Source: Paralvinella palmiformis (taxonomy: Eukaryota; Annelida; Polychaeta; Terebellida; Alvinellidae). From it: a stretch of DNA of 64,000 bases. The DNA lies in contig JAODUP010000561.1 of the NCBI GenBank assembly GCA_025642065.1, positions 372,001 to 436,000 on the forward strand. Direction: 5' to 3'. Of this stretch, positions 36,382-45,310 are shown one piece after another (the stretch's first letter is position 1; each line of letters starts with the position of its first letter). Position numbers and translations under genes: made by a program. The notes below the pieces were generated by a model, which saw only the letters and a list, made by a program, of their open reading frames with translations, did no database searches and had not been told where the DNA came from.

Positions 36382-36915
36382 TTATATATTGTCTGTTTAG
36401 AAAGACGTCTTACAAAAATTGAAGACAAAGATTGGCTCTTCTTTTGACATTAACAGCCCAAATGAATATAAACAGAATTTAGTCAAAGTAGAGATTTATT
36501 ATGAAGAGTTTAACTTTCAACTCATAACTGAACGACCAGCTTACACAGTTAAGTAATCACATATGCTATCATTTACTGGATGAGATCATATGTATAACCT
36601 ACACTTACGGATCAACTATGTATGGCTTCTGAATGCTGGTATTGGCTCCTAGTTAAAATGTAGAAATAAAAACACTAAGGAAATGCGATTTGTGTTTACG
36701 AGAACGTTGCAATATTGTATTTTTTTCTAATTTAAAAGATTCAGTATTTATTTCCATTTCAGATTGGCAGCTACCTGTCCAATATTGGAGGTGTACTTGG
36801 TCTGTGGGTTGGTTTTTCCGCGATGACTTTGATGGAATTCGTCGAATTTTGTATTGACGTCATCGTATTTACTACAGTAAAGTGTTTTAAGGCCTGTCAT
36901 TGTAAAGGCAATTAA
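24889..36915 (+). CDS. DEG/ENaC channel with inserted C-type lectin and mucin linker
   Basis: Sixteen exons: 24889-24988, 25545-25742, 26823-27077, 27301-27460, 28098-28297, 28475-about 28906, 29238-29547, 30013-30162, 31541-31650, 33689-33852, 34239-34349, 35091-35223, 35407-35479, 36194-36242 (or 36251), 36401-36547, 36763-36915. All junction phases match except exon 6/7, where the donor is uncertain. The model gives about 914 residues. Order: cytosolic N-terminus with the family His-Gly motif (TTAHGIPQ, about 87-94), TM1 (about 107-125), the post-TM1 FPAITFCN motif (148-155), a furin-type RQKR site (179-182), a C-type lectin domain (about 187-303), a Thr/Ser/Pro linker, then the rest of the ENaC ectodomain (NPVHGNCYVFN, PFPEDEG...SPGFSTSIGI, Cys-rich palm/thumb, WPSK, NLVKVEIYYEEFN), TM2 with NIGGVLGLWVGFS, and a short tail. 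Family role: trimeric amiloride-type Na+ channel in the plasma membrane, gated by ligand, acid or force. The gate for this member is unknown. AATAAA is at 37178-37183. Confidence 0.9.
26130..26820 (+). mobile_element. LINE reverse-transcriptase fragment in intron 2
   Basis: Decayed reverse-transcriptase motifs in order: DASKAFDR-like (near 26142), SNGVRQxGVLSP (near 26308), a decayed HLMYADDLV motif (near 26448, with the word TGCTGATGATTTAGTA), SNCNYLGxIIADDxHDDYD (26641-26700) and SYCTT (26795). Stops and frame changes are frequent, so the element is dead. Its last recognisable codons end at the exon 3 acceptor. It is of a different subfamily from the 61027 element. Confidence 0.8.
27301..28297 (+). 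CDS. ENaC gene exons 4-5: C-type lectin domain
   Basis: Exon 4 (27301-27460) encodes the first half: CDTGWIIANNKCYLF..., a Trp, then AKNICQSHGAHLLSIQDEEE, the usual helix and beta-strand block. Exon 5 (28098-28297) encodes the second half: WMWLGLYGT (the WIGL motif), WSWSDGSNITYSNWY, then a Cys pair, KWRDKNC and YYYACKK. The six Cys expected for a long-form domain are present, plus one extra. The canonical Ca2+/sugar motif (EPN or QPD) is replaced by ETENN, so classical Ca2+-dependent sugar binding is doubtful. The domain is bounded by phase 1 introns on both sides, with an internal phase 2 intron, which suits insertion as a shuffled module. Confidence 0.9.
28018..28084 (+). repeat. (CACT)n tetranucleotide repeat
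   Basis: About 16 CACT units in intron 4, ending only about 13 bp before the exon 5 acceptor GTCTAG, where a pyrimidine tract would normally lie. Length changes here could affect inclusion of the second lectin exon. Confidence 0.95.
28475..29547 (+). CDS. ENaC gene exons 6-7: mucin-like linker and Cys patch
   Basis: Exon 6 starts after CTTCGCAG and encodes a Thr/Ser/Pro-rich stretch, with Thr and Ser runs from ACA and TCA/TCC codon repeats and several N-x-S/T sites. It reads as a heavily O-glycosylated stalk. The frame stays open to 29211, but the last 60 codons turn Lys/Ile-rich. Exon 7 is in another frame, so a phase 1 donor is needed. The best is CTGA|GTACGG at 28906/28907. Exon 7 (29238-29547) follows TTCTCAG. 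It encodes more Ser/Thr, then a Cys cluster (CCTCCISPRL, CDACDG) and a basic KRRS, and ends CA|GTACGT in phase 2. I do not recognise the Cys cluster. Confidence 0.7.
29894..29978 (+). repeat. (CT)n(AT)n(GT)n compound microsatellite
   Basis: Three dinucleotide tracts in series in intron 7, ending about 35 bp before the exon 8 acceptor. It has the same CT-TA-GT order as other compound tracts in the window. Confidence 0.95.
30013..36915 (+). CDS. ENaC gene exons 8-16: ectodomain remainder and TM2
   Basis: Exon 8 (DMTDYIKTKDAI...MYAGYPVPL) and exon 9 (NPVHGNCYVFN) restore the ENaC finger/beta-ball region. Exon 10 carries LHVILNV and MPFPEDEGFNISPGFSTSIG. Exon 11 carries RQTPPFGHC. Exons 12-14 hold the thumb Cys ladder (CKKTC, CQCADPYLP, PCKCQHSC) and WPSK. 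Exon 15 holds NLVKVEIYYEEFNFQ. Exon 16 encodes TM2 with a Ser at the degenerin position (SNIGG) and the G-x-S filter as GFS. The tail after TM2 is only about 15 residues (KCFKACHCKGN at the end) with no PY motif. Donors are standard except exon 15 (ACA|GTTAAG) and exon 14, where AAA|GTACAC and CGA|GTTAGT are both in phase. Confidence 0.9.
30155..31441 (+). repeat. 33-bp tandem array of 5' splice-site units, about 39 copies
   Basis: About 39 head-to-tail copies of a 33-bp unit with the consensus GTCTGAGGTAAGTATTGG then ACACTAAAATATMCSG. The first copy is the true end of exon 8: its CTGAG|GTAAGT is the donor of intron 8. About 26 later copies keep GAGGTAAGT exactly, and others have GTTAGT or GTCAGT. 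A few copies are 32 or 34 bp. The array fills nearly all of intron 8 (30163-31540). All three + frames of the unit contain a stop codon. Confidence 0.97.
32300..33452 (+). mobile_element. LINE reverse-transcriptase remnant in intron 9
   Basis: Motifs in order: a CACCTTATCACAGG segment shared with 21630 and the 62650 region; LLDLCAAFDPVDINMLYSRL (32668 on); LEWFQFYLEERSQ; decayed GVPQGSVLGP and TSPLG segments; a decayed DDTQLY; VVFDKCINLYKHV; and SSIDYCNALLY followed by HLQRIQNSA near the end. Many stops and frameshifts are present. It belongs to the same family as 61027-63420, in a CR1/L2/Jockey-like group judged from these motifs. It ends about 235 bp before exon 10. Confidence 0.85.
34416..34441 (+). 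repeat. (TA)n microsatellite in intron 11
   Basis: A simple TA tract. Another lies at 36347-36377 in intron 14. Both are intronic to the ENaC-like gene. Confidence 0.9.
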
Positions 36916-37314
36916 AAACTATGGTATATAGTTAGAGCTGTTTGCCGGAAGACGAGTTTGTTCTACGACAATCACATAATACAACTATTTTAATGTTAAC
37001 TTTTGGGGGGCATATTTGATCCGGTTTTCCCTAAAATGAGCTATATGTGTTAATGTTCTAAATGAAATAATTTCATATCTTTGCTTTGGATGTAGTATGT
37101 ATAAAGATTCACTGTTTGTGCGACATAATCATAATGATAATGCTTCATGGTTTGTTAGACGTGCCTCATATGGCTAAAATAAACTCCTGGTGTCTCATTT
37201 GTATCCAATGAGAAGCCTAATATGGGATAAATGAAAAGAATCAGATAGGAGATGAAACATATGTTTGATCTTTACCACATTTAATTATATCGAATTACGG
37301 TAGGGTGCATGAAT
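36916..37314. other. 3' flank of the ENaC-like gene
   Basis: Probable 3' untranslated region with AATAAA at 37178-37183, about 265 bp after the stop. No coding signal. Confidence 0.6.
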
Positions 37315-37329
37315 GTATGGATAGATGGA

Positions 37330-37511
37330 TGATGATTGATGTTTTACGGCCACTTTTGTGCACAAGTTAGGCTAAATGGGCCGAGCGACCCCAAAGGTAA
37401 TGACACGAAGCGAAAGACGAAACAACCTTCAGATATGCCCACGCCGGGATTCGAACACGCGTGGTAGTGATCTGTGGTCCAACACGCTACCGCTAGACCA
37501 CGGAGGCGCCC
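37330..37511 (-). mobile_element. tRNA-derived SINE with 15-bp TSD
   Basis: Third well-preserved copy of the 17452 family, inverted. On the minus strand it starts GGGCGCCTCCGTGGTCTAGC and ends ATCATC. It is flanked by the perfect duplication GTATGGATAGATGGA at 37315-37329 and 37512-37526. Confidence 0.92.
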
Positions 37512-37526
37512 GTATGGATAGATGGA

Positions 37527-38679
37527 CAGTTCAGTTGTGTGTGTGGATGGAGGCATGAATGGATTGATCATTTGATCAACTGATGTATGTTACAACGTAA
37601 ATGTAACAAAAACATACAGTATGCATAGGAATGAACATAGTGTTTACACGGTTCAGGAGAAACTGAGTGTATCAATATTGTCGATAGGCCGTGATATAAC
37701 TTGTAATTGTCATACTTGTAATTAGTCATGAAATTAATTTCTCAATATTATTGTAGCCGATAGATTGTCTAGGTGCCTAAATGAGTAAATCACAAGTTAG
37801 CATCGAATGTTTCAGTGATTTATTAACTAATTTAACTTGTAAAAGCGCAAATATATATAAATACAAAGATACATAAGGTTTTGCCTTGAAAACCACACAA
37901 TAATCTAAGTCAATATAGCATTTATGTTAGTGCACACAGATAATGAGCTATGCCACGTGCATATCAGTATCGATAATAAACTTATAAAGTACAACACCAT
38001 ACACGTGTCAGAGACAAACTTTTCAATATATCGAAATATATATGAGAAACATAACAATCATTACTATACAAATAATCTATAAACATTTAGCTACAATAAA
38101 TCAGTCTAATATTTACCTTCAATCCCTTATTTAGGACAAATAAGCAAAACTAAAATCTCGAATAATTTGCCAATATTTCTGAATGGTAAGAGATGGCCAA
38201 ACCCAGCGACATCTAGCGAATGTAACAAATTATAGTAACAGATATTTTTTTCTAGCAAAGACAAGGTGTGAACTGTCACAATTATCTACTGGGAATAAAA
38301 ACGTATCTAAATTAACTGTGTGATTTTTAGTGAGTGAGTGAGTGAGTGAGTGAGTGAGTGAGTGAGTGAGTGAGTGAGTGAGTGAGTGAGTGGTGAGTGA
38401 GTGAGTGGTGGTGGTGGGTGAGTGAGTAGTATTTGGTTTAGCCTCGATCCTGTTTATACGAGGGAAATGTGGCCACTTCCGACGTTTTCCTGATGTAGGT
38501 GATGATGATGATTATGATGATGATGATGATGAGCTCATAGTGGTGATAGTGACGTAATGATGATGATAATGGTAATGTTGATATTGTTGACGACGGCAAT
38601 GACGACTAAGACGACGACGACGACGATGATATAATAATAATAATGTACAGGTAATATAGTGTCATATATCTCACTGAAG

Positions 38680-38734
<55 letters not shown>

Positions 38735-39964
38735 ATATATATATTTTCTCATTTCATTATTTATTTTATACAACAGTAGAATTGACAGAGGTTAGTTGTT
38801 ATTTAACGCTGAAATGTATATCACGATGAGAACTTTATCAAATATTAATTTTAATAACGCAATTATTTTTAGTAATTTCATCTCTTTATATATTTATTCC
38901 TCACAACAATGTCACGATTATAGTTCAGTACTAACGCAACAATCGATCCAAAATTGACCATTCTCGATATGTACACAGAACTGGTTTGTTTTGTTTATAT
39001 TCGCTGAAATCATCGATCCTAAAACCCAATTATAATTCGGGGTTTAGATTGTTCTACGCCATCTGGTATTGACACACTCACACAATATAACTCGAACAAG
39101 AAGCGTAACATCATAAGAACTTAATCCTAAAGTTCTCTTAGTCACCTGATGAAGTTTTAGCCAAAATATTAGCTACATCAAGCAGTAGTTTATGATTTGA
39201 ACTGTTTATTGCTTGTTATGTAATCACTATTGTTAAATTAAAAACTACATCACGAAAAACAGTGTTTTTTTGTGTGTTTTTTTTAGGGGGGGGGTGTTCA
39301 ATAATGGGTTGGCTTACGTCGGAGCTTAGATAAACCAGACATGATGATTGTAAACAACGGTTATACTATTTCATACAGACAAATATCCGTCGATTATAGT
39401 ATTCTGTCACACACGGATATTTCAAACAATGTTGATATTCAACGTGTTTTAGCGGATCTCTTCACATTCAAATTAATACACTTTTATTCTGTGTATACGT
39501 GCCAACAATCGGACGATGAAGACCACGGAGACTTCATGGAAGAGCCCAATAATAGCATTTTTTATTATTAACTGGATGCTGAACTCACCGAGCGGTAATT
39601 CTTTATCTTGATAACAACTGTTCTATATAATACTTCATCAATTGTATTCCACCTTTAAGCAGTGGCGGATCTGGGGGTATTGCCGCACGGGGCCAAATAT
39701 ATATCGGCACCCCTATTGGTGCATTAGAAATTCATTTGCGACCAAAACGAGCCACCTATGGCTTGGAGGTCTGGTGCCCTTTACATGGCCACAGAAGCCA
39801 CAGAAGTGCTGATGTTTTGTGAAGCATTATTAGCCTTTCCTGAACTTAAATATCACCAATACAATTATTTATACGAAATTACGGGGGGTGGGTGGGGGGG
39901 GGGGGGTGCGTGAGTGAGTGCGTGTGTGTGTTATCATATGACAAACATCGGATTCACGGATTCT

Positions 39965-40020
<56 letters not shown>

Positions 40021-40090
40021 ATTTTTACTGCAGCTTAAACTTTACGAATGATAAAATATTAAGTACATCGTTTTCTGACAATTTCTGTAG
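37527..40090. other. Intergenic, simple repeats, no supported gene
   Basis: Contains a (GTGA)n tract (38330-38420), GAT/GAC trinucleotide sequence (38500-38625), long TA tracts (38683-38730, 39969-40013), a G-run (39895-39906) and a 76-residue ORF at 39341-39571 that I cannot place. Upstream exons of the CCP/EGF gene may lie here, but I could not identify one. Confidence 0.5.
38330..38420 (+). repeat. (GTGA)n tetranucleotide repeat
   Basis: About 16 GTGA units, then interrupted GTGGTGA copies. On the other strand it reads as the CACT motif seen at 28018. Confidence 0.95.
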
Positions 40091-40308
40091 AAGGCCATAC
40101 ATGCTACACGAATAACCTACCGGAGTACTCACACAGTGGTGCCATCTGGTGTGAAGAAGGACGATATGCCATTTATGAATGTGACGCTAATTACGTAGAC
40201 AGTAGAAATAGTCATCGTATAGCTTGGTGTGATGATATTACACGTCAATGGATGCTTTAAAAAGGGAAAGTGGTCTGCGAAGGTTGTATATAAGTTTGAC
40301 TTATTATT

Positions 40309-40385
<77 letters not shown>

Positions 40386-40412
40386 GTATGTACGCGCATG
40401 TTTTATCGTGCA

Positions 40413-40481
<69 letters not shown>

Positions 40482-41156
40482 TCAAATGGCACACATCTGA
40501 CCTTTTTCTCCAGCGCCGACTAATCCCTGTGATCCCAATCCTTGTATGAACTACGGAAGATGTTCTACGGGAGATGATCCATATGGATGGGGCTTCACAT
40601 GTTCCTGTTTTGGTAACGTCGGAGGCAAACTCTGTAATGTAGGTTGGTACTACAGCTAAATGATTTGATATCACCGGTGTAAGTGTATGGATTGAATGAA
40701 ACTGTTGGCATATCGTAAGATTATAATTCTAATGGGGCATACACGTATCAATGTTGGTAAACAAAAAGCCTTCGACATCGTATTCCAGTATAGTTCCATG
40801 GCCATTGTCTTACATGTGAGGTCATGTGTGCTGACTGACTGTCTAAGTTACTCACTGACTCACACGATCCAACTAGTCTACCATGTGCAAAACTGTAGGC
40901 GTAATGAAATAATATTTCAGTTTATTTTCTCTCACTCATTTTACGATTATATTACACAAACATATCTATGTTCACCTTCACCATTGTTCATGATTACGCT
41001 TTAAGACAGTTATGTGTATATGTGTAAATATGGTCTATTACAGTATATCCGTGTCAGGTATATCGATGTCCACCCGGAACAGCTCATTGTATACCAACAT
41101 CTAGCTCAGACAAAGGAAGAAGATGTTATTCATCAAATTGGCGATTACTTGACTAG
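40091..41156 (+). CDS. CCP-EGF extracellular gene, 3' exons, with in-frame stop
   Basis: Three exons in matching phase 1. Exon a (40091-40282) encodes a CCP/sushi-like module: HTC, an EEGRYAIYEC segment, NSHRIAWC, RQW, and after a gap VVCE. Exon b (40514-40642) encodes an EGF domain: PCDPNPCMNYGRCSTG, FTCSCFGN, GGKLC. Exon c (41044-41156) encodes a Cys-rich end (YPCQVYRCPPGTAHC) and stops at TAG. Donors are G|GTTGTA and G|GTTGGT; acceptors are TCTGTAG, CTCCAG and ATTACAG. Within exon a, TAA at 40258-40260 interrupts the frame eight codons before the donor, while the module clearly continues past it. The gene may be a pseudogene, carry a sequence error, or end there in one isoform. Secreted or cell-surface location is inferred from the modules. 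Upstream exons were not found. AATAAA is at 41429-41434. Confidence 0.7.
40309..40479 (+). repeat. (GT)n ... (TC)n(TA)n microsatellite
   Basis: About 36 GT units, a short unique piece, then (TC) and (TA) tracts. It occupies most of the intron between the CCP and EGF exons and ends about 35 bp before the EGF acceptor. Confidence 0.97.
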
Positions 41157-41853
41157 GTCATCTCGGACACTTTGTTATCATAGAAGGAGTTATAACTTAT
41201 TGCTAGATTAAATAGATATTGGGGGGTCAGTAGGGAGTTGTTTTAAAATGGTTATCAGCGGCAGTACAGAAACAGTACCAACGACATAAAAACTGACATG
41301 TATGTACTGCATATATTTTGTGTGCGTGTGTGTGTGTGTGCGCGCACGCGCGCGTGGGTGTGATGCCCTTCAGTCTTTATCCATTATCTTGTGTAACGTC
41401 TCCTTGTCCGACGACACACACCCACATCAATAAAATAATTAGAGAAACATATGTACACAAATTATCATTGTTGTGATGTTCACTTTTATTTGTGGGACAC
41501 CTTAAACAATAAATCGTTTCTGAGACCGTTGTTTGAGGGAATTATAAGGATTTTACAGATCGGAACTGTTATTTGGTATTTTGTCGTCGGAAAATAGAAT
41601 CCATTGATTTTGGCCGAGTGAGACATAATTAACTCACCGATATGATGACTTATGAAAAGAGAGGATTATTTAAAATTATTTTATTTTCCCTTTATAATAT
41701 ACTCATCTGTGAACTGTAGCCCCGTCCGTGTGTCATCAGCATGCTTTAAATTCACTCAACAGAGACGACAACTGAACGTTTATTAGCTATAAGGTTTAAT
41801 CCAAATGTTAAATATCAAATATCTAGCGTAGACTCTCTCGCTTATCTAGCGTA

Positions 41854-41892
<39 letters not shown>

Positions 41893-42711
41893 CCCCCCTC
41901 TCTCTCTCTTAAAAACACCAAACCTATGTAGAATGGTAATCGGTCGAGACAATCGGGTTGTGACCTCTCCTAGGTAAATATTACAGATATTCCGAAGCAT
42001 TGGATAAATATAATATATATAATAAACCTTCCTCAATATATGGGACGGTTATAAACATTACTGGGATACATCAGAGTCAATCCTTTTCGACGAATTAGAC
42101 GTCGTTGTTTTCAGGAGCCGTTATCGACACAAAGAAAATACTACAATTATTAAAATGCACAAGATTAGTTTTAATACTGAATTCTACAAATATATAGCAG
42201 ATTAGAAACATCGCATGTGCCACTTCATAAATGTCATAGATTTTATGTAGACTAATAGAGGTAAAAGAAATTAATATTCTGACTAGTTTCGCAAATATTA
42301 ATTATTATGTAAATAATGAATATAATATTTCACATTTCCGATTTAATATTCAAAGCTTTGATCAATCCTGTTCAATTCCCGTGTATTTACATTTGCGTCG
42401 TCTTCAACAAATATATATTCTCTAAAATTGGAAACTGAATTATTAGTCTTAATACAGCAGAAAGGCTTGAGCGTATTAATTAATTACTACTACTACTACT
42501 ACTACTACTAATATTTACGAACTTCTATAGCGCCAATATCCTCGAAAAGAGTCGAGCTCAGTGGCACGCCTATAGTATAGGGATTGGACAATCGAATAGT
42601 GAAGATAGAATGCAAAATTCATCAAGAAATTATCGGATGCAGTGGAAACTTAGGAGGGAAACAGTTATTAATATAAAATAATGCTAACAATATAATAGCA
42701 GTAGTAGTAAT
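41157..42711. other. Non-coding after the CCP-EGF gene
   Basis: Holds GT/GC tracts (41320-41352), a (TC)n tract with a C-run (41857-41909) and a CTA trinucleotide tract (42487-42510). No exon is seen. A LINE-tail-like AGCGCC word occurs near 42530. Confidence 0.5.
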
Positions 42712-43325
42712 CAGGTTTAGGGTAATCGGTAATCGTAATCGATTGTAATCGATCACACGATCTCAAGTAATCGCAATCGTAATCGCCATTTCTAGATGCA
42801 GCGTAATCGTAATCGATTACATTGTAGATGTAATCGTAATCAGCGATTGCTTTCACGATTACACAAGGTGTTTGATTGTTTACCATGTTATATCATGCCA
42901 GAGATATGCTTTCATAGGTACGCAAAAGATAGGTTTTGTTGTTCGGGGAGAATCCCTAGGCTGTCGCTTAATCAGCACAGCCTCTATGTTGGAGTGGTTG
43001 AGAAACCTCCTTCCCCACCACTCACAGGGGAGCAGTACGGAAAGATGGAGCCGAAATACCATGAAGGTGGTCACTGCCAGAGTGTTTTACGTCCTCAGGG
43101 GGTTTTTAACGTCCCCCTTTATTTTAAATAATTCAGTGGAGACGGCAGCGCCGTTTAACGTGGTCAGCCACCCACGATGTAGTGAGCCGACAAGTTAATC
43201 CCTGGAAAAGTTTTGACCTCTTACGGGGTTCGAACCTGCGACCGTTGGCACCAAGTGCCGAGTGCTTAACCGCTAGGCCACCGGAGCTCACTTACGCAAA
43301 AGATATCAACGGCTGTCGTATTTAT

Positions 43326-43380
<55 letters not shown>

Positions 43381-44375
43381 ATGATTTGTCAGTTTAGTGG
43401 TTCTATGAACGTGAAAGGAAAATGTGTTGAAACACTACTTCAGATGTTGCCGCTATTATAAGTAATATAAACAGGCAGTTCAGAGTAACTCGTGTTCTTT
43501 TAACACAGTTAAGCCCAAGCTAGTTACACAGCCAGCAATTGTGCATGGCTTCTTTGTGATAACCGTTGTCTTAACTCCAGCTCCAAATGATCCTGATTGG
43601 CCAGCAGCCAATTAAATTAACCCATGCGTTAGTAAACATATACAGGGCTACATGTCGGCCCCCGGCCGACGTACGGGATAGCAAACATGGGCATTAGACG
43701 GAGATCAAAGGTCGAAGTTGGGAGGTGGCCGAGTTATAGAAGAAAAAGAAAATTTTAACTATAGTAATAATTTAAGACTGAAAAGCGGTCCATTTACAGA
43801 GGTGATCCATTTACAGAGAGGGCCTGAGTTGGGGGGTTTTGACTGTATTCTAATTCATATATATTATATAGATCATACTTGACTATAGTCACGCCGCACG
43901 TGATGCGTTTCGTTACTATAAATATATATTCAAACAATTCCATTGATAGTGTTTGCACAATCTCGGCTTGCACTAATCTCAGTTATCTCATGGCAAATGC
44001 GTTAATTGCTCCTATTCTCTATGATGAATATTGATCTCAGAAATATTTAAGCAAATTAACGTCGTACAATGGCATCAAAGTCTCTTGTACATTTTCATTT
44101 CATGAACATACCAGAAAATGCGCCTGGTTCTTACAAAACAACATATAAACACTGTAGCATGTTTATATCAGTATTATACATGTAACTTGCTAAATATTGA
44201 TGAAGAATCACATTCATGTTTGTGTTATATACATTGTAATCATGATTGTAATCATGATTATTTTACAATGTAATCGTAATCGATTACATTCAAAATGAAT
44301 GTAATCATAATCGTAATCGTGTATTCTCCCGTAATCGTAATCGATTACCTTGGTCCTGTAATCGCCCCAACCCTG
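42712..44375. mobile_element. hAT-like element with GTAATC-repeat ends and TSD
   Basis: It begins CAGGTTTAGGGTAATCGG and ends with the reverse complement of CAGGGTTGGGGCGATTAC. Both ends are built from repeated GTAATC/GATTAC hexamers, including GTAATCGTAATCGATTAC palindromes, over about 150 bp. It is flanked by GTAGTAAT (42704-42711) and GTGGTAAT (44376-44383), an 8-bp duplication with one mismatch, as expected for hAT transposons. No transposase ORF is visible. The interior holds a SINE-like unit (43216-43295) and a CA/TA microsatellite (43328-43375). Confidence 0.75.
43216..43295 (-). repeat. tRNA-like SINE unit inside the hAT-like element
   Basis: On the minus strand, GGTGGCCTAGCGGTTAAGC (A box) and GGTTCGAACCCC (B box) are spaced like a long-arm tRNA. 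Acceptor-stem pairing is poor and the context is transposon, so I call it a SINE head rather than a functional tRNA. Confidence 0.55.
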
Positions 44376-44383
44376 GTGGTAAT

Positions 44384-45310
44384 ATTATATTTATATAGCG
44401 CCTTAATTCACTAGCTCTATGACGCTTTGTCCTGAAAACAGAATTAAAACATATACTGGCTAACCTAACTCAAATAGATTTTACTGCAGAAATACGCAGG
44501 TTTATAGATATAAAAACAGGCAAATTTAATAAAGTGGGATTAGAAAACTTGCGAAATAGTTTGTTGTTTATTGTAGGATTAATACGGTCAGACAACTTAT
44601 TCCACAGCCTGGGAGCTGATGTTTGGAAATATTTCTCTGCGTATATTGCTATGTGGCCTCAATAGCATCCTCAATAGCGAACAAGACTCAGATCGTAGCA
44701 GTCTCACTACACTGGTATATACATTTGGAATAGATCGATCAGATACAGTAGTGTTTGCTGTTTCTCTCCGTACTTTGAATGTGTGAAACCGGATTTTGTA
44801 TACTGATCTGAAACATACAAGAAGTTAGTGCAGGTGGAACAAAACGAGTGTTAAGTATTCCCTTTTGTGGATGCGTGTTACTAGACGCGCAGCGCAAATC
44901 TGCAATTACTGCAGGCAGTTTTTCAGACAGAGAGGCATATTATATAACAATCCATTGCTATGGACCAATCGATAAATTAAAAATTTTGAATATAATCTTT
45001 CATGTTTCATCATTGGTGTACTTCCGAATAAGCAATAAGTTTCTTATTTGATGAAAACATGCAGTACTTACACGTATAATTCACCTGTTACTCCATTCTT
45101 AGAGAATGATCAGTCCTAGATTTGTCACAGACACTGAAGAATTGAAATAACTGGATTTTATCTTAAGGTTAATATTTTCAGTTTTCTTCACATATTACTT
45201 GCATGAGAAAACAATGAATTCGATCTTATCCTTGTTCAAATTCAGTATGGCGCTTGTCATCCAAATACTTATGTCTGCAATACAAGCTTCAATTGATAAT
45301 AAAATAATAA
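44384..45310 (-). mobile_element. LINE 3' part, minus strand
   Basis: The + strand starts with TTTATATAGCGCC, the reverse of the LINE 3' tail. It continues with a CAACTTATTCCACAGCCTGGGAGCTG block shared with 53610-54130 and ends in a minus-strand frame reading LNLNKDKIEFIVF, a conserved reverse-transcriptase segment. The upstream part of the same LINE appears at 46430-47100, so the copy is split by 45311-46429. Confidence 0.7.

Noticed and set aside
40229..40674. ORFs made of Val-Cys, Ser-Leu and Tyr-Ile runs, up to 181 codons
   Set aside because: Pure translations of GT, TC and TA microsatellites between two exons of the CCP-EGF gene.
36915..41156. The CCP and EGF exons as further exons of the ENaC-like gene
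   Set aside because: The channel frame ends at TAA after TM2, a poly(A) signal follows, and no in-phase donor bypasses TM2. The modules are extracellular and would sit on the wrong side of the membrane.
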